The notes: generated by a model not told the origin, from the letters alone. A stretch of 64,000 nucleotides of DNA from Paenibacillus sp. CAA11 (GCF_003060825.1 NZ_CP028922.1:201001-265000), one strand, 5' to 3'. Shown: positions 27,125-37,051, counted from the stretch's first letter. Translations and numbers: made by a program.

Positions 27125-29545
27125 TTAGTTCTTCCACGGCAACGTGGTATACGACGGTAAATCGACGGACCAGTTCACATTTTTGAACTTCTTCTCTACA
27201 ACGGTTCGTTTCAGCGTTAGTGTTGAGATGTTATCCGGTACACCTTTTACTATGAAATTGAATTCATCCCAGAAGTTCTCCCCATTTTCCATGGCATGTG
27301 AATATCCCTCTCGCTGAACGGAGTACTCGGTTCCTTTCGAATCAAGGGCAACCCATTCCTCTGAATGATCCACGTTTGTATACAAAGCGGTACCGCTTAA
27401 GCGGAGGTTCCTTGTCCCCGTATCAGGATCTGTTTCAACACGCTGCTTCTTCAGGGTAATCTTGTCCCCTGCATCTTCAAATACGACAGGCTGCTTTAGT
27501 AGCTTGGCCAGGTCAATTTTAACCGAAGCCTCTTGGTTTATCGGCAGACTGTACCCATCAAGTACAAACCGGACGTGTTTGAGCTCTGGTGATACTATTT
27601 TTGTTAACCATGTTCTGGACCAATGGACCACACTTGAGTTAGGGTTGTATACTTGTCTAACTTCGAAGGGGCGGGAACTATCGCCAAAATACTTCACCTT
27701 CTCCTGGGGATCGTCGGTTTCGAGATGATACCAAAGCGTAACATAGCGTCTCCAGTCCGGGCCGACCCGTCTAGCCAGTGCTTCATTTAGGCTTAGATCG
27801 ATATCCAGTCGCAATCCGTTCGGGGTCCGAAAAAACTGCTTCATCCCCATCTGCAGCCCTTCCGGCGTAGTATAGCTCACGCTCAGCTCCTCTTTATTTC
27901 CCAACTTTTTGGCTTGGGCCATATCAAGAGTGAACTCAAAATCCCATTTTACCCCGACTTTTTCGCGCTTCATACTGTCCTTCTTAGTCGCCCAAATATG
28001 ATCCGCTTTACCCTGGACGATAATCTGATCTGGCGGCGTGTCTGTGAACAGGAATACATATTCCTCAAAGTTTGGACTTACGCCTCCTAATGAGGTTGCT
28101 GGACTAGCAACCACGTTACCGGCCGGATCCTTGATATAGATGCCGCCATCCTCAAGCGGAGAATGGAGGAACTGGCCGTCCGGACCAAAATGCTTAGCGA
28201 TGATCACGATCCGCGAATTGTCGACCATCACATTTTCAATTTCAAATCGATATCCCTTATTCTCTAATTTAATGTTCGGATGGGTGACGAGGCCCAGTTG
28301 CTTGGAAGTCATGTAATCGTCGTATCCCATCCAATCCTTCATATCAGCCTCGGTAGAGACGGAAGCTGATGCGGCTTTATCATCGCCCTCCACCTTGGCG
28401 TTGGTTAGAGTAATGCCCACAATTATCGCGATGATGATAAGGCTTAGGGCCGTTCGTTTTACTGAAGATTTTTTAAATAACGCAATCATCGTAATTCTCC
28501 TTTTGATTTCCCGGCGGTTCTTGGAAAAATAGGCGGCAGCAAGCAGCCCCGGCGGCCTTCCCGCCAAGGTTTCGAGCAGCTTGATGAGGGTGTATCCATA
28601 TTGCCTTGCTTCATCCGGATCGATATACGAAACCGTCTTGGCGTCGCACGACAGCTCCTGATCCTCTCGCATTTTGCGATAGGCGTACCATAAGATCGGA
28701 TTGAACCAGTGAATGATTAGAAAAATCGTCATGGCCCAGTTGAAGGCAATATCCTTTCTTTTGTGATGAACCAGTTCATGGAGGAAGATATACTTGATTT
28801 CATTCGCTGAGAATTTGTCCACGAGGGTCGTGGGCAGCAAGATGCTCGGTGACCACAGTCCGTGCAGTGCCGGGCCAACACCTTGCCTTGTCATCCGCAG
28901 CGAGATTGAACGTCGAATGCCCAGCTTGTCTTTACAAGACTGAAGCAGCTTCAGAAGCTCTGGGTTGGTCGTGTCAGAAGAGCCATTAACCATACTTCTG
29001 GTAAATTTCCGGTTAACCCGGATAAGGTGAATGGACAGCGCGAGGGCTCCTATAAGCCATATTCCAAACAGGACAACATAGGTGATATCTGCTGTAGTTA
29101 ACTCGACGTGATGATGGGATGAAGGGTTCGCCGACTCTACCTGTGCGTCTGCTGACGCTGTACGGTATGCTGGGTTGCCGCTAACATCGATGTTGCTGCT
29201 TGGCACTGTACCTTCTGTTGCTGGTTTTGCCTCACCGGCGCTCTTCAGTTCTCTGTCCGCTGCTTCCCCCATCCACGCGTCTATCCTAGAGCTTGGCTCG
29301 GAAACGGAGAACAGATTGTAGATGCTGATTGAGCTTTCAGGGACCCACGGAAGCAAAGCCCGAAGGAGGACGACCAGCCATAGTGCATACTGCCACTTCA
29401 CCGGAAGCCTAGTCTTTAGTGTCCATTTAAGAAGCAGCACCAAGCCAACCAGGATACTGACCATGACCGAGGTTTCGAACAGCCAGTTCACCAAGTGGGG
29501 AATCCGCAACTGAGCAGTCATCACAGCAGTCACTGCCATATTCAT
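27125..29545 (-). CDS. BlaR1/MecR1-type M56 membrane protease with unusual extracellular domain
   Basis: An 806-residue protein. The N-terminal 380 residues are BlaR1-like: four or more helices and the zinc-protease motif H-E-L-V-H-H with a downstream E-D-Q-E-L-S-C-D-A. In BlaR1 this part cleaves the BlaI repressor after antibiotic binding. The remaining 420 extracellular residues lack the S-x-x-K, S-x-N and K-T-G motifs of a beta-lactam sensor. They look instead like DUF4179/DUF5643-type beta domains (Y-R-F-E-I-E-N-V-M-V-D-N-S-R-I-V-I). The signal sensed is therefore probably not a beta-lactam. It overlaps blaI by 4 bases. Confidence 0.88.
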   Translation of the reverse strand: MNMAVTAVMTAQLRIPHLVNWLFETSVMVSILVGLVLLLKWTLKTRLPVKWQYALWLVVLLRALLPWVPESSISIYNLFSVSEPSSRIDAWMGEAADRELKSAGEAKPATEGTVPSSNIDVSGNPAYRTASADAQVESANPSSHHHVELTTADITYVVLFGIWLIGALALSIHLIRVNRKFTRSMVNGSSDTTNPELLKLLQSCKDKLGIRRSISLRMTRQGVGPALHGLWSPSILLPTTLVDKFSANEIKYIFLHELVHHKRKDIAFNWAMTIFLIIHWFNPILWYAYRKMREDQELSCDAKTVSYIDPDEARQYGYTLIKLLETLAGRPPGLLAAAYFSKNRREIKRRITMIALFKKSSVKRTALSLIIIAIIVGITLTNAKVEGDDKAASASVSTEADMKDWMGYDDYMTSKQLGLVTHPNIKLENKGYRFEIENVMVDNSRIVIIAKHFGPDGQFLHSPLEDGGIYIKDPAGNVVASPATSLGGVSPNFEEYVFLFTDTPPDQIIVQGKADHIWATKKDSMKREKVGVKWDFEFTLDMAQAKKLGNKEELSVSYTTPEGLQMGMKQFFRTPNGLRLDIDLSLNEALARRVGPDWRRYVTLWYHLETDDPQEKVKYFGDSSRPFEVRQVYNPNSSVVHWSRTWLTKIVSPELKHVRFVLDGYSLPINQEASVKIDLAKLLKQPVVFEDAGDKITLKKQRVETDPDTGTRNLRLSGTALYTNVDHSEEWVALDSKGTEYSVQREGYSHAMENGENFWDEFNFIVKGVPDNISTLTLKRTVVEKKFKNVNWSVDLPSYTTLPWKN

Positions 29546-29922
29546 TGCCTATCCTTCTTATTGTCGAGAATTTGCTTGAGTTCCTTAATTTCTTCCTCGG
29601 TGAGCCGCTCCTCTTTCAAAAATTGCGCAAACATCGGCTTAAGCGCGCCTCCGAATAGCCGCTGTAGAAACGATGCACTTTCTGCTCTGACACATTCCTC
29701 TTCTGATACAAGAGGGGTGTAGTAGTAGGTCTTTCCTTCCTTGTAAAAGTCCAGTGCCTTCTTCTTCAGCAGACGATTGATCAAGGTCTTAATGGTTGCT
29801 GGCTTCCAGTCTTTATCATCACTTAGAGCGGCAATGACGTCATTTGCTGTGGCTGGTGATATTTGCCAAAAAATCTTCATCACATCCCATTCGCTTTCGG
29901 ATATCCGTGGAATTTGCGGCAT
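29542..29922 (-). CDS. BlaI/MecI-family repressor
   Basis: A 126-residue winged-helix repressor starting M-P-Q-I-P-R-I-S-E-S-E-W-D-V-M-K-I-F-W, standard for BlaI/MecI. The recognition segment K-P-A-T-I-K-T-L-I-N-R-L-L-K-K-K-A-L is intact. It is the first gene of the blaI-blaR1-like operon and has a BlaI-type palindrome 51 bases upstream, so the pair is probably self-regulated. Confidence 0.94.
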   Translation of the reverse strand: MPQIPRISESEWDVMKIFWQISPATANDVIAALSDDKDWKPATIKTLINRLLKKKALDFYKEGKTYYYTPLVSEEECVRAESASFLQRLFGGALKPMFAQFLKEERLTEEEIKELKQILDNKKDRQ

Positions 29923-29972
29923 ACTAAATCCTCCAATTAAAATTTACAAGCGTAATCGATCGATGCCCTAAA

Positions 29973-29988
29973 GTTTACAACTGTAAAC
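29973..29988. promoter_or_regulatory. BlaI-type operator
   Basis: GTTTACA-AC-TGTAAAC is a perfect palindrome holding the TACA/TGTA core of bla/mec operators. A second imperfect copy, TTTACAAGCGTAA, lies at 29943-29955, nearer the gene. Confidence 0.75.
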
Positions 29989-30311
29989 GGACCTTTGTCA
30001 ATAACCCGTGGGAAGTGACTTATTTGCTCTAAAACTTGATGCACACGGGGAAAGGAGCGAGCCCCTCACTCACGCAGAATGTATCGTGCAAGGCTAGACG
30101 AGGGGGGAAAGGACAGCTGGGGCTGCAGCAGCAGCTGCCAGCGACAGATCATTAGCGGAATACGATCCTCACCGGGTGTATATGATATTGAACAGCTGCT
30201 GAAATTAGAGGATATTTTGCCATCAATCGAGAAGTTTATTTCAATACAGTTTAGGATTCATGAGGAGGGGGAAGCATCGAAAAATAAATTATGAAGACTT
30301 GATGAAGTCGT

Positions 30312-30347
30312 TTGACAATGAGACTCATTCGCATATAATAATTATTA
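30312..30347 (+). promoter_or_regulatory. ahpC promoter with PerR-like box
   Basis: TTGACA (30312-30317), 16 bp, TATAAT (30334-30339). ATATAAT-A-ATTATTA (30333-30347) matches the PerR box TTATAAT-N-ATTATAA at 12 of 14 positions and overlaps the -10. A further palindrome AATGAG-A-CTCATT sits in the spacer. Peroxide control by PerR is known for Bacillus ahpCF. The 71-codon frame at 30079-30294 has no RBS and is not called. Confidence 0.7.
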
Positions 30348-30439
30348 TAAATAAAGTTTAGGACGGAGGACGGTTTAATACTTGTCTTTCAAGTTCTATA
30401 CTAATAACGAATCAAAAATTTCTAGGAGGTATAGTTACC

Positions 30440-31003
30440 ATGGCATTGATTGGAACAGAGGTACTCCCTTTTACAGCACAAGCATATCACAACGGTGAAT
30501 TTATTGAAGTTACTGAAGCAAATCTGAAAGGAAAATGGAGTGTAGTTTGCTTCTACCCAGCAGACTTCACATTCGTTTGCCCTACAGAGCTTGAAGACTT
30601 GCAGGATCAATATGCAACATTGAAGGAACTGGGTGTTGAAGTATACTCCGTATCCACGGACTCCCATTTCGTTCACAAAGCTTGGCACGACAGCTCCGAA
30701 GCTATCGGCAAAGTAACTTACATCATGATTGGTGACCCTTCCCACACGATCTCCCGTAACTTTGACGTGTTGATCGAGGCAGAAGGTGTTGCTAACCGTG
30801 CAACCTTCATTATCGACCCAGATGGCGTGATCCAAACTGTTGAAATTACAGCTGATGGCATCGGACGTGATGCAAGCACATTGATCGACAAGATCAAAGC
30901 TGCTCAATACGTTCGCAACCATCCAGGTGAAGTATGCCCTGCAAAATGGAAGGAAGGCGCAGAAACTCTGAAGCCAAGTCTTGATCTTGTAGGCAAGATC
31001 TAA
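30440..31003 (+). CDS. ahpC: Alkyl hydroperoxide reductase subunit C (peroxiredoxin)
   Basis: A 187-residue typical 2-Cys peroxiredoxin that reduces organic peroxides and H2O2. The peroxidatic Cys47 lies in F-T-F-V-C-P-T-E and the resolving Cys near 166 in E-V-C-P-A-K-W. The length is standard. AGGAGG about 11 bases upstream supports ATG 30440. It forms an operon with ahpF, 14 bases downstream. Confidence 0.98.
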   Translation: MALIGTEVLPFTAQAYHNGEFIEVTEANLKGKWSVVCFYPADFTFVCPTELEDLQDQYATLKELGVEVYSVSTDSHFVHKAWHDSSEAIGKVTYIMIGDPSHTISRNFDVLIEAEGVANRATFIIDPDGVIQTVEITADGIGRDASTLIDKIKAAQYVRNHPGEVCPAKWKEGAETLKPSLDLVGKI

Positions 31004-31017
31004 GGAGAGAATAGATT

Positions 31018-32553
31018 ATGAAACTGGATGCAGACATAAAACAGCAACTGGAGCAATACCTTCAGCTTTTAGAAGGCGATGTTCTGCTGAAAGTTAGTGC
31101 TGGAACGGATTCGGTATCCAATGACATGCTGGACTTGGTTCATGAACTGTCCAGCATGTCCAGCAGAATTACAGTAGAGCAGGCATCATTGCCTAGAACT
31201 CCAAGCTTTAGCGTGAACCGTGGCGCAAGTGAAGACATGGGGATCACGTTCGCTGGGGTTCCGCTCGGCCACGAATTTACATCACTAGTTCTCGCTTTGC
31301 TTCAAGTTAGCGGAAGAGCTCCTAAGGCTGAACAAAGCGTAATTGACCGGATCAAAGGCATTCAAGGTGAATATCACTTTGAAACTTATGTAAGCTTGTC
31401 CTGTCACAATTGTCCGGATGTCGTGCAGGCGCTGAACATGATGAGTGTTCTGAATCCGAACATTACCCATACCATGATCGACGGTGCAGCTTTCAAAGAA
31501 GAGGTAGAAAGCAAGGAAATTATGGCGGTACCTACCGTGTATCTGAACGGGGAATTCTTTGAGAGCGGCCGAATGACTATAGATGATATCCTCTCTAAGC
31601 TGGGGACTTCGGATGATGCATCTGAGTTCGCAAGTAAAGAGCCTTACGATGTATTGGTTGTCGGGGGCGGACCAGCTGGGGCAAGTGCAGCGATTTATGC
31701 AGCACGCAAAGGGATTCGCACAGGGATCGTTGCCGAACGCTTTGGCGGACAGGTCAATGATACCTTGGGCATCGAGAACTTCATCAGTGTGAAATACACC
31801 GAAGGGCCTAAGCTCGCTGCAAGCCTTGAAGAGCATGCGAAGGGTTATGGCATTGACATCATGAAGGCACAGCGTGCGAAGCGTCTTGAGAAGAAGGACC
31901 TCGTCGAGATTGAGCTGGAGAATGGCGCGGTTCTGAAGAGTAAGACGGTCATTCTCTCCACGGGTGCCCGCTGGCGCAACCTGGGGGTTCCTGGTGAAGC
32001 GGAATTCAAGAACAAGGGCGTGGCTTATTGCCCGCACTGTGACGGTCCTCTATTTGCAGGAAAGCATGTAGCAGTCGTTGGCGGGGGCAACTCCGGCATC
32101 GAGGCAGCGATTGACCTCGCAGGCCTTGCAGAGCATGTGACCGTGCTGGAATTCATGCCAGAGCTCAAGGCAGACTCTGTCTTGCAGGAACGTCTGAACA
32201 GCTTGCCGAACACGACCGTCATCAAGAATGCTCAAGTGAAGGAAATTACCGGAACGAGCAAGGTTGATGGTATCAGCTACATCGAACGCGAGAGCGGCGA
32301 AGTGAAGCACATTGAGCTGCAGGGTGTATTTGTGCAAATCGGCCTCGTGCCTAATACAGACTGGTTAGGGGATACCGTTGAACGTACACGCACGGGTGAA
32401 ATTGTGGTGGACGCTCATGGGGCAACTAACATTCCTGGAGTATTTGCAGCAGGGGACTGCACCAACACACCTTACAAACAAATTATTATCTCGATGGGAT
32501 CAGGCGCTACAGCGGCGCTAGGCTCCTTCGACTATCTTATCCGCCATCAGTAA
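31018..32553 (+). CDS. ahpF: Alkyl hydroperoxide reductase subunit F
   Basis: A 511-residue NADH-dependent flavoprotein that passes electrons to AhpC. The N-terminal domain carries the redox pair C-H-N-C near residue 129. The FAD motif V-V-G-G-G-P-A-G-A-S-A-A starts near 214. The catalytic C-P-H-C is near 340, and the NADH motif G-G-G-N-S-G-I-E-A-A follows. The C-terminal F-A-A-G-D-C-T binds FAD. Family length and operon position agree. Confidence 0.98.
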   Translation: MKLDADIKQQLEQYLQLLEGDVLLKVSAGTDSVSNDMLDLVHELSSMSSRITVEQASLPRTPSFSVNRGASEDMGITFAGVPLGHEFTSLVLALLQVSGRAPKAEQSVIDRIKGIQGEYHFETYVSLSCHNCPDVVQALNMMSVLNPNITHTMIDGAAFKEEVESKEIMAVPTVYLNGEFFESGRMTIDDILSKLGTSDDASEFASKEPYDVLVVGGGPAGASAAIYAARKGIRTGIVAERFGGQVNDTLGIENFISVKYTEGPKLAASLEEHAKGYGIDIMKAQRAKRLEKKDLVEIELENGAVLKSKTVILSTGARWRNLGVPGEAEFKNKGVAYCPHCDGPLFAGKHVAVVGGGNSGIEAAIDLAGLAEHVTVLEFMPELKADSVLQERLNSLPNTTVIKNAQVKEITGTSKVDGISYIERESGEVKHIELQGVFVQIGLVPNTDWLGDTVERTRTGEIVVDAHGATNIPGVFAAGDCTNTPYKQIIISMGSGATAALGSFDYLIRHQ

Positions 32554-32576
32554 TTTTTTATATTTGGGGTATATTA

Positions 32577-32606
32577 GAAAGGCCACCTATAGAAGGTGGT
32601 CTTTCT
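32577..32606 (+). terminator. Terminator after ahpF
   Basis: GAAAGGCCACCT (32577-32588) pairs with AGGTGGTCTTTC (32594-32605). Confidence 0.8.
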
Positions 32607-32638
32607 GTGTATCCGTAAGTTGGACGGATTGCTGCTCT

Positions 32639-33769
32639 TTAATACTTAATTTTGATGGTGTCCCCTTGGACATATACTCCTTCAGATCGTGCAATAGGCA
32701 GTTTCTGGTCTGCGGTGAAGCCGATCGTCTCCCCATCCCGCAGTGTCACATCTTCTTCTACCACATAAGCGGAAATGGTAATGAGGAAATCCCTCAGCTC
32801 ATTAGGTGAAGCCTGGCTGTTTAGAATTTCAATTTCGTCTTTGCCAAAGGTGCTTAAGCCATAGGTATATCCGCTGACCCCTTCCTCTGTGGCTACAAGG
32901 CCAAAGTGAACCAGGTTAAGCAGAGGTACGACCTCGTCAGACTTCATCATATTAGCAAATTCTATGTAAAGCTCGGGTTGAAAGACGGTGCCAGAGGTAT
33001 AGATACCTATGGCATTCGGCAGCTTCAGGCAGCTGGCCGCCACTTTGGTGTAGAGCTTGCCGCTCTCAAGCGGAGAGCCGGAACGGGTGAATACGGCCAG
33101 AATGATCTGCGCGACATGCGTCCGGGTGACCTCTGCGGCTTCTTTCCATAGGTAATTCCCCTGGGCAAAATACTCAGCTTCTCCGTCCGGTACAGGAGCC
33201 TTCACAAAGCTTAAGGCCACCATGAAGTCATCTGCATTGAAGACGAGAATTCCTTCCTTCCCTTCCTCTGCACTAGATTCTTCCCCTTCGGGAGGGGAAC
33301 AGGAGATATTCCAGTCTTGAAGCAGATTATTCTTGATCTGGTCCATGTCGCATTCAGGGGAATTCAGCAGAATAAATCCGTTGAAGATGCCGGAAGAGTC
33401 ATCATCATCCCCGCCGGATTCCTGCTGTGCTTGCTCTTTTTCAATAGCAGCCGCCTGCTGCATCCAGTATTCACGGATCATCTCTACCATGGCGATAGCT
33501 TCTTGCTTGGCTGTGGCCGGATCATAGGGCTGCATCTCGCTGAAAATATGGCCGCAGTGCTCTGTATCGGCTGCATGCTCGTAGCCTCCGCATACGCCGA
33601 GAAGCCACTTGCCGAGCATATTTTTCTTGTACCGGAAAATATAGTAGTGCATGCCGTGCAGATCAAATTCCTCGGCGATTTCAATTCGGCTGGGTTTCCG
33701 GCCGAGCTCGTGTTCGTCTGCCAGCCAGTCAATCATAGACTGCATGGCTGCTTGCTGTTGGTCTGTCAT
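32639..33769 (-). CDS. DUF4261-like protein
   Basis: A 376-residue cytoplasmic protein. The start at 33769 (M-T-D-Q-Q-Q) is supported by AAAGGGGGAAA; the frame extends to 33787. Residues 1-120 contain a possible short DNA-binding-like segment (S-R-I-E-I-A-E-E-F). A Glu/Asp/Gln-rich linker follows, then a C-terminal part (about 135-376) with features of DUF4261 domains (F-I-L-L-N-S-P, Y-T-Y-G-L-S-T-F-G-K-D-E-I-E-I-L). Function unknown. Confidence 0.75.
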   Translation of the reverse strand: MTDQQQAAMQSMIDWLADEHELGRKPSRIEIAEEFDLHGMHYYIFRYKKNMLGKWLLGVCGGYEHAADTEHCGHIFSEMQPYDPATAKQEAIAMVEMIREYWMQQAAAIEKEQAQQESGGDDDDSSGIFNGFILLNSPECDMDQIKNNLLQDWNISCSPPEGEESSAEEGKEGILVFNADDFMVALSFVKAPVPDGEAEYFAQGNYLWKEAAEVTRTHVAQIILAVFTRSGSPLESGKLYTKVAASCLKLPNAIGIYTSGTVFQPELYIEFANMMKSDEVVPLLNLVHFGLVATEEGVSGYTYGLSTFGKDEIEILNSQASPNELRDFLITISAYVVEEDVTLRDGETIGFTADQKLPIARSEGVYVQGDTIKIKY

Positions 33770-33880
33770 AAGTTTCCCCCTTTGCAATGGCGAGTATTGC
33801 TGATTCTTATTGTGGCCAAAGCTTATTTTGTGTAGGCATATCTGGAGTTGAAGGTGTTATGGCTCCACCAAAGGTACATT

Positions 33881-35191
33881 CTACCAATTGCAAAGGCGCG
33901 ATTCAATAGATTGGCTGTTCAATGAAATTTGGAATAGAACAATTTCAATTTGAAATATTTGATTTTCATAAGATATGTCCCATAATCCTTGAAGATCCTC
34001 CACAACTTTTTTTATATTATTTAAGCCCAAACCATGTCTTGACTTATCTTGCTTGTTTGATATGAACAAACCTTTATGATTTTTTATGATTTTATGGGTA
34101 TAAGGGTTTACGACCTTTATAAAGAGAGAATCATTCATGTAATGAATGTAAATATTTATATAGGGCTTAGAACCACTTATTTTTCTGCAAGCATCAATTG
34201 CGTTATCCAGAATATTTCCCAAAATGATACTCATTGCTATACTATCTAGTTGTAGGCTAGGCGGAATCTGTATGTCCAAATGAACCGGAATATTTAATTC
34301 GCGAGCTACTCTTTGCTTATAGTTGATGATGGAATCAATAATAATTGAGCCCGTATTACAACACTCTGACGTTTCATTAATGGTACCTAAAAGAGCATCC
34401 AGCTGCTTCATACTGGTTGTCTCATTTCCGGACTTTAATTGCGAGCGCAGGCCTAATAGTATATTTTTAAAATCGTGCTGAAACCTACGCATTTCCTCTT
34501 CCCTACTCTTGGTCACTAGGTATTGATGAATGTAATAAGCATTTTGCTGTTCCAGAAGGCTGTTTTTGATGTGGGCAGATTGGATACGCAGGATACGGTC
34601 ACACAAGACCAGGACCAATAAATTGATAAATAGTAAGCTGCCTGAAAGAACAGGGAACATAGCGGGGTATAATCGATACCATGGATTTGCAGAGATTTGG
34701 TGAATTCCTATGATACTGAATAGCGGGCATAAAAAGAGGATCATCCAATACCACTTGCTTAAGTGTCCTTCTCCAATAAATTGGGCTAGTCTTAATATCA
34801 TTTGCAGAAAAATAAATATAAGAAATTTTGAAAAAAATAATGTAAAGATATATCCTGTCATATCTTGAGCCTGAGCAAGGACAGCTGTATCAGTTAGTAT
34901 AATCACCACGGTTATTACAAAACCTATCCCCATTTTCCATGCTATTTGACCTTTATAAAGGAAGTTGCATAATAGGATAAGCCCGATATTAAGGCATAAG
35001 GTAAGGGCTCCCGACAAAGGGCTGAAGTGTAACGTTAAACTAAGCATATAATATAAGCTATACCCTAGAAATATGAGGGATTTACCAAATACACTTGTTC
35101 CAAAGACTTGCTTATAAAAATAATGAATAATAAAAGGAATCGAAATAAATGTGATTGAATAAAACAATTCCTCAATGAGAAAATTGTCCAA
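33881..35191 (-). CDS. GHKL sensor histidine kinase (AgrC/NatK-like)
   Basis: A 436-residue peptide-sensing-type kinase. The N-terminal 210 residues hold six or seven hydrophobic helices. The phospho-acceptor region R-F-Q-H-D-F-K-N with His near 237 matches the HPK10 class. N-box I-L-G-N-I-L-D-N-A-I-D-A and G-box H-G-L-G-L-N-N-I follow. It overlaps the response-regulator gene by 20 bases. AT-rich like the RiPP genes upstream of it on the other strand, which suggests that the system senses the peptide product or a related signal. Confidence 0.93.
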   Translation of the reverse strand: MDNFLIEELFYSITFISIPFIIHYFYKQVFGTSVFGKSLIFLGYSLYYMLSLTLHFSPLSGALTLCLNIGLILLCNFLYKGQIAWKMGIGFVITVVIILTDTAVLAQAQDMTGYIFTLFFSKFLIFIFLQMILRLAQFIGEGHLSKWYWMILFLCPLFSIIGIHQISANPWYRLYPAMFPVLSGSLLFINLLVLVLCDRILRIQSAHIKNSLLEQQNAYYIHQYLVTKSREEEMRRFQHDFKNILLGLRSQLKSGNETTSMKQLDALLGTINETSECCNTGSIIIDSIINYKQRVARELNIPVHLDIQIPPSLQLDSIAMSIILGNILDNAIDACRKISGSKPYINIYIHYMNDSLFIKVVNPYTHKIIKNHKGLFISNKQDKSRHGLGLNNIKKVVEDLQGLWDISYENQIFQIEIVLFQISLNSQSIESRLCNW

Positions 35192-35915
35192 TTAGATTCC
35201 CCCTGAAGTTTAAATAGCTTTTTTTAACGGAAGCTGTATATCGCTCACTAATAGGAATTTCCCGGCCACTTAGCAGTATTATCTTTTTTGCAGTGATTTG
35301 TTTCACATGATAAAAATTTATAATGTAAGATTGGTGAATCCGGATAAATTCATCACTAAATAATTTATCGTTTTCCTTATTTAAAGTACTGTAGTACTCA
35401 ATCGATTGTGTTGATGTGTGAAGAATGACTTTTCGGCAGTTGCTTTCCAGATATATGATTTCCTTGAACGGAATGAGGAGCTCACTGCCTCTTAGTTGTA
35501 CTGGCAGCAGCCGTCTTCTGTTCGATCTGCGTTTAATTTTTTGGATGGCTATCTCTAACTTTTGCTCAAATTTGGTAGACTGTATAGGTTTACTAATAAA
35601 ACCTGACGGTTGTACATCAAAAAGCTGCAAGTGATATTCCTCATGACTTGATATGTAAATAAGCTGCACCAGGTCATTATCTTCATCTTCTCTGAGTATA
35701 TGCCCTACGTCTATTCCATTTAGTCCACTCATTTCAATATCCATCAATATAATTTCATATTGACAGCTATGCCGAATTTCTTCAGTTAGTTTCTCTCCGG
35801 AGTAGAATATATCGATCTCTAGGGCCACCTCGTTTTTTTGTTGAAAGGATAATGCTAATTCTGCAATCTGCTCTGCCATTTGAACATCATCTTCGCAAAT
35901 AGCAATACGAATCAC
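35172..35915 (-). CDS. LytTR-type response regulator (AgrA-like)
   Basis: A 247-residue regulator. The receiver domain has the acidic E-D-D near the N-terminus and the phospho-acceptor Asp in I-I-L-M-D-I-E-M-S-G. The C-terminal LytTR domain includes F-I-R-I-H-Q-S-Y-I-I-N. GTG 35915 is favoured because GAGGAG lies 9 bases upstream; the frame runs to 35939. It is divergent from the ABC/RiPP operon, with direct repeats in between that fit LytTR binding. Confidence 0.93.
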   Translation of the reverse strand: MIRIAICEDDVQMAEQIAELALSFQQKNEVALEIDIFYSGEKLTEEIRHSCQYEIILMDIEMSGLNGIDVGHILREDEDNDLVQLIYISSHEEYHLQLFDVQPSGFISKPIQSTKFEQKLEIAIQKIKRRSNRRRLLPVQLRGSELLIPFKEIIYLESNCRKVILHTSTQSIEYYSTLNKENDKLFSDEFIRIHQSYIINFYHVKQITAKKIILLSGREIPISERYTASVKKSYLNFRGNLIGQFSH

Positions 35916-36029
35916 TAGAACCCGCTCCTCTATAATCAATCTATTTTTCCTTTTTATAGATCTAATTAAATTATAATCATATATCTACTTATTTTCAAAA
36001 ATAATCCAAAACAAATAAAACCGCAAAAA

Positions 36030-36056
36030 TTACATTTTTAATCTCACTTTTTACAT
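36030..36056 (+). promoter_or_regulatory. Candidate LytTR-binding direct repeat before the ABC/RiPP operon
   Basis: TTACAT occurs at 36030-36035 and 36051-36056, exactly 21 bp apart, just upstream of a -10-like TATTAT (36085-36090) that lacks a good -35. This is the layout expected for AgrA-type activation. Confidence 0.5.
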
Positions 36057-36136
36057 CAGGTGCTAACCTTGTTTCGGATTGATGTATTATTCAGTCAGGC
36101 AGAATTATTGTTACAGGAAGAGGGTGCGAGGACTTC

Positions 36137-37051
36137 TTGAATATTCCGGTTTTTGAAGCTAGGGGATTAGGCAAACGATACGGAATGGCATACGCCCTGC
36201 AAGATGTTGATATGGTTATAGAACAAGGCGATATCTATGGGCTTATTGGAGAAAATGGTGCAGGCAAGACAACCCTAATGAGGATTATAAGTGGCTTGGT
36301 GTATCCATCTGAGGGAAATATAGTCTTATTCGGTCAAAGCAAACCAAGAGATATTATTCAGGCTAGAAAACGACTGGGGATTTTTATTGAGAGACCAGCT
36401 TTATATCCACATTTAAGTGCATTTGGTAATCTAAAGTTTTATAGCGGATTATATGGATTTGGTAATAATTCAAGAATTCGTGAAGTTTTGGAGTGGGTAT
36501 CCTTATCGGATGTAGGAAATAAAAGAGTGTCACAGTTTTCCTTAGGGATGCGTCAAAGATTAGGGCTTGCTATTGCGTTGCTGAATCATCCGAAGTTCCT
36601 TATTTTGGATGAACCTATTAATGGGCTTGACCCCGCAGGGATCGTAGAAATAAGAAATATACTGACTAGATTAGTTCATGAAAATGGAGTTAGCATTCTT
36701 ATTTCTAGTCATATTTTGAGTGAGTTGCAGCTTCTGGCAACGAAGTTTGCTTTTATTCATAAGGGACGATTAATAAAAGAACTAACGCATGAAGATCTGA
36801 TCCAATCATCGCAAGTACAATATCGAATTAAGACTGCGAACACTTCAGCTGCAGTACAAATACTTCAACAGGAACTCAATATACCCAATATTATGGTTTC
36901 CAATGGTTCAGAGGTTTTTATACCAAAAAACAAGATTGAATTAGAGGCTTTGTTATCTATATTTCTTAAAAATGAGATACAGATTGAGGAAATTAGTCTT
37001 TCCTCAGTCAACCTTGAGCAATATTACATGGATCTAATAGGGGACAAGTAA
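36137..37051 (+). CDS. ABC transporter ATPase (ABC-2 type, immunity/export group)
   Basis: A 304-residue ATPase. Walker A G-E-N-G-A-G-K-T-T, signature F-S-L-G-M-R-Q-R, Walker B F-L-I-L-D-E-P-I-N-G-L-D-P are present, with a C-terminal regulatory tail from about 215. This subgroup includes bacitracin- and lantibiotic-resistance ATPases. The start is TTG 36137. The permease begins two bases after its stop codon. It opens the AT-rich operon that leads to the maturase genes, so self-immunity or export is likely. Confidence 0.92.
   Translation: MNIPVFEARGLGKRYGMAYALQDVDMVIEQGDIYGLIGENGAGKTTLMRIISGLVYPSEGNIVLFGQSKPRDIIQARKRLGIFIERPALYPHLSAFGNLKFYSGLYGFGNNSRIREVLEWVSLSDVGNKRVSQFSLGMRQRLGLAIALLNHPKFLILDEPINGLDPAGIVEIRNILTRLVHENGVSILISSHILSELQLLATKFAFIHKGRLIKELTHEDLIQSSQVQYRIKTANTSAAVQILQQELNIPNIMVSNGSEVFIPKNKIELEALLSIFLKNEIQIEEISLSSVNLEQYYMDLIGDK

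Noticed and set aside
30079-30294. 71-codon frame before ahpC
   Set aside because: The nearest SD-like AAAGGAG is more than 20 bases away and no family is recognised.
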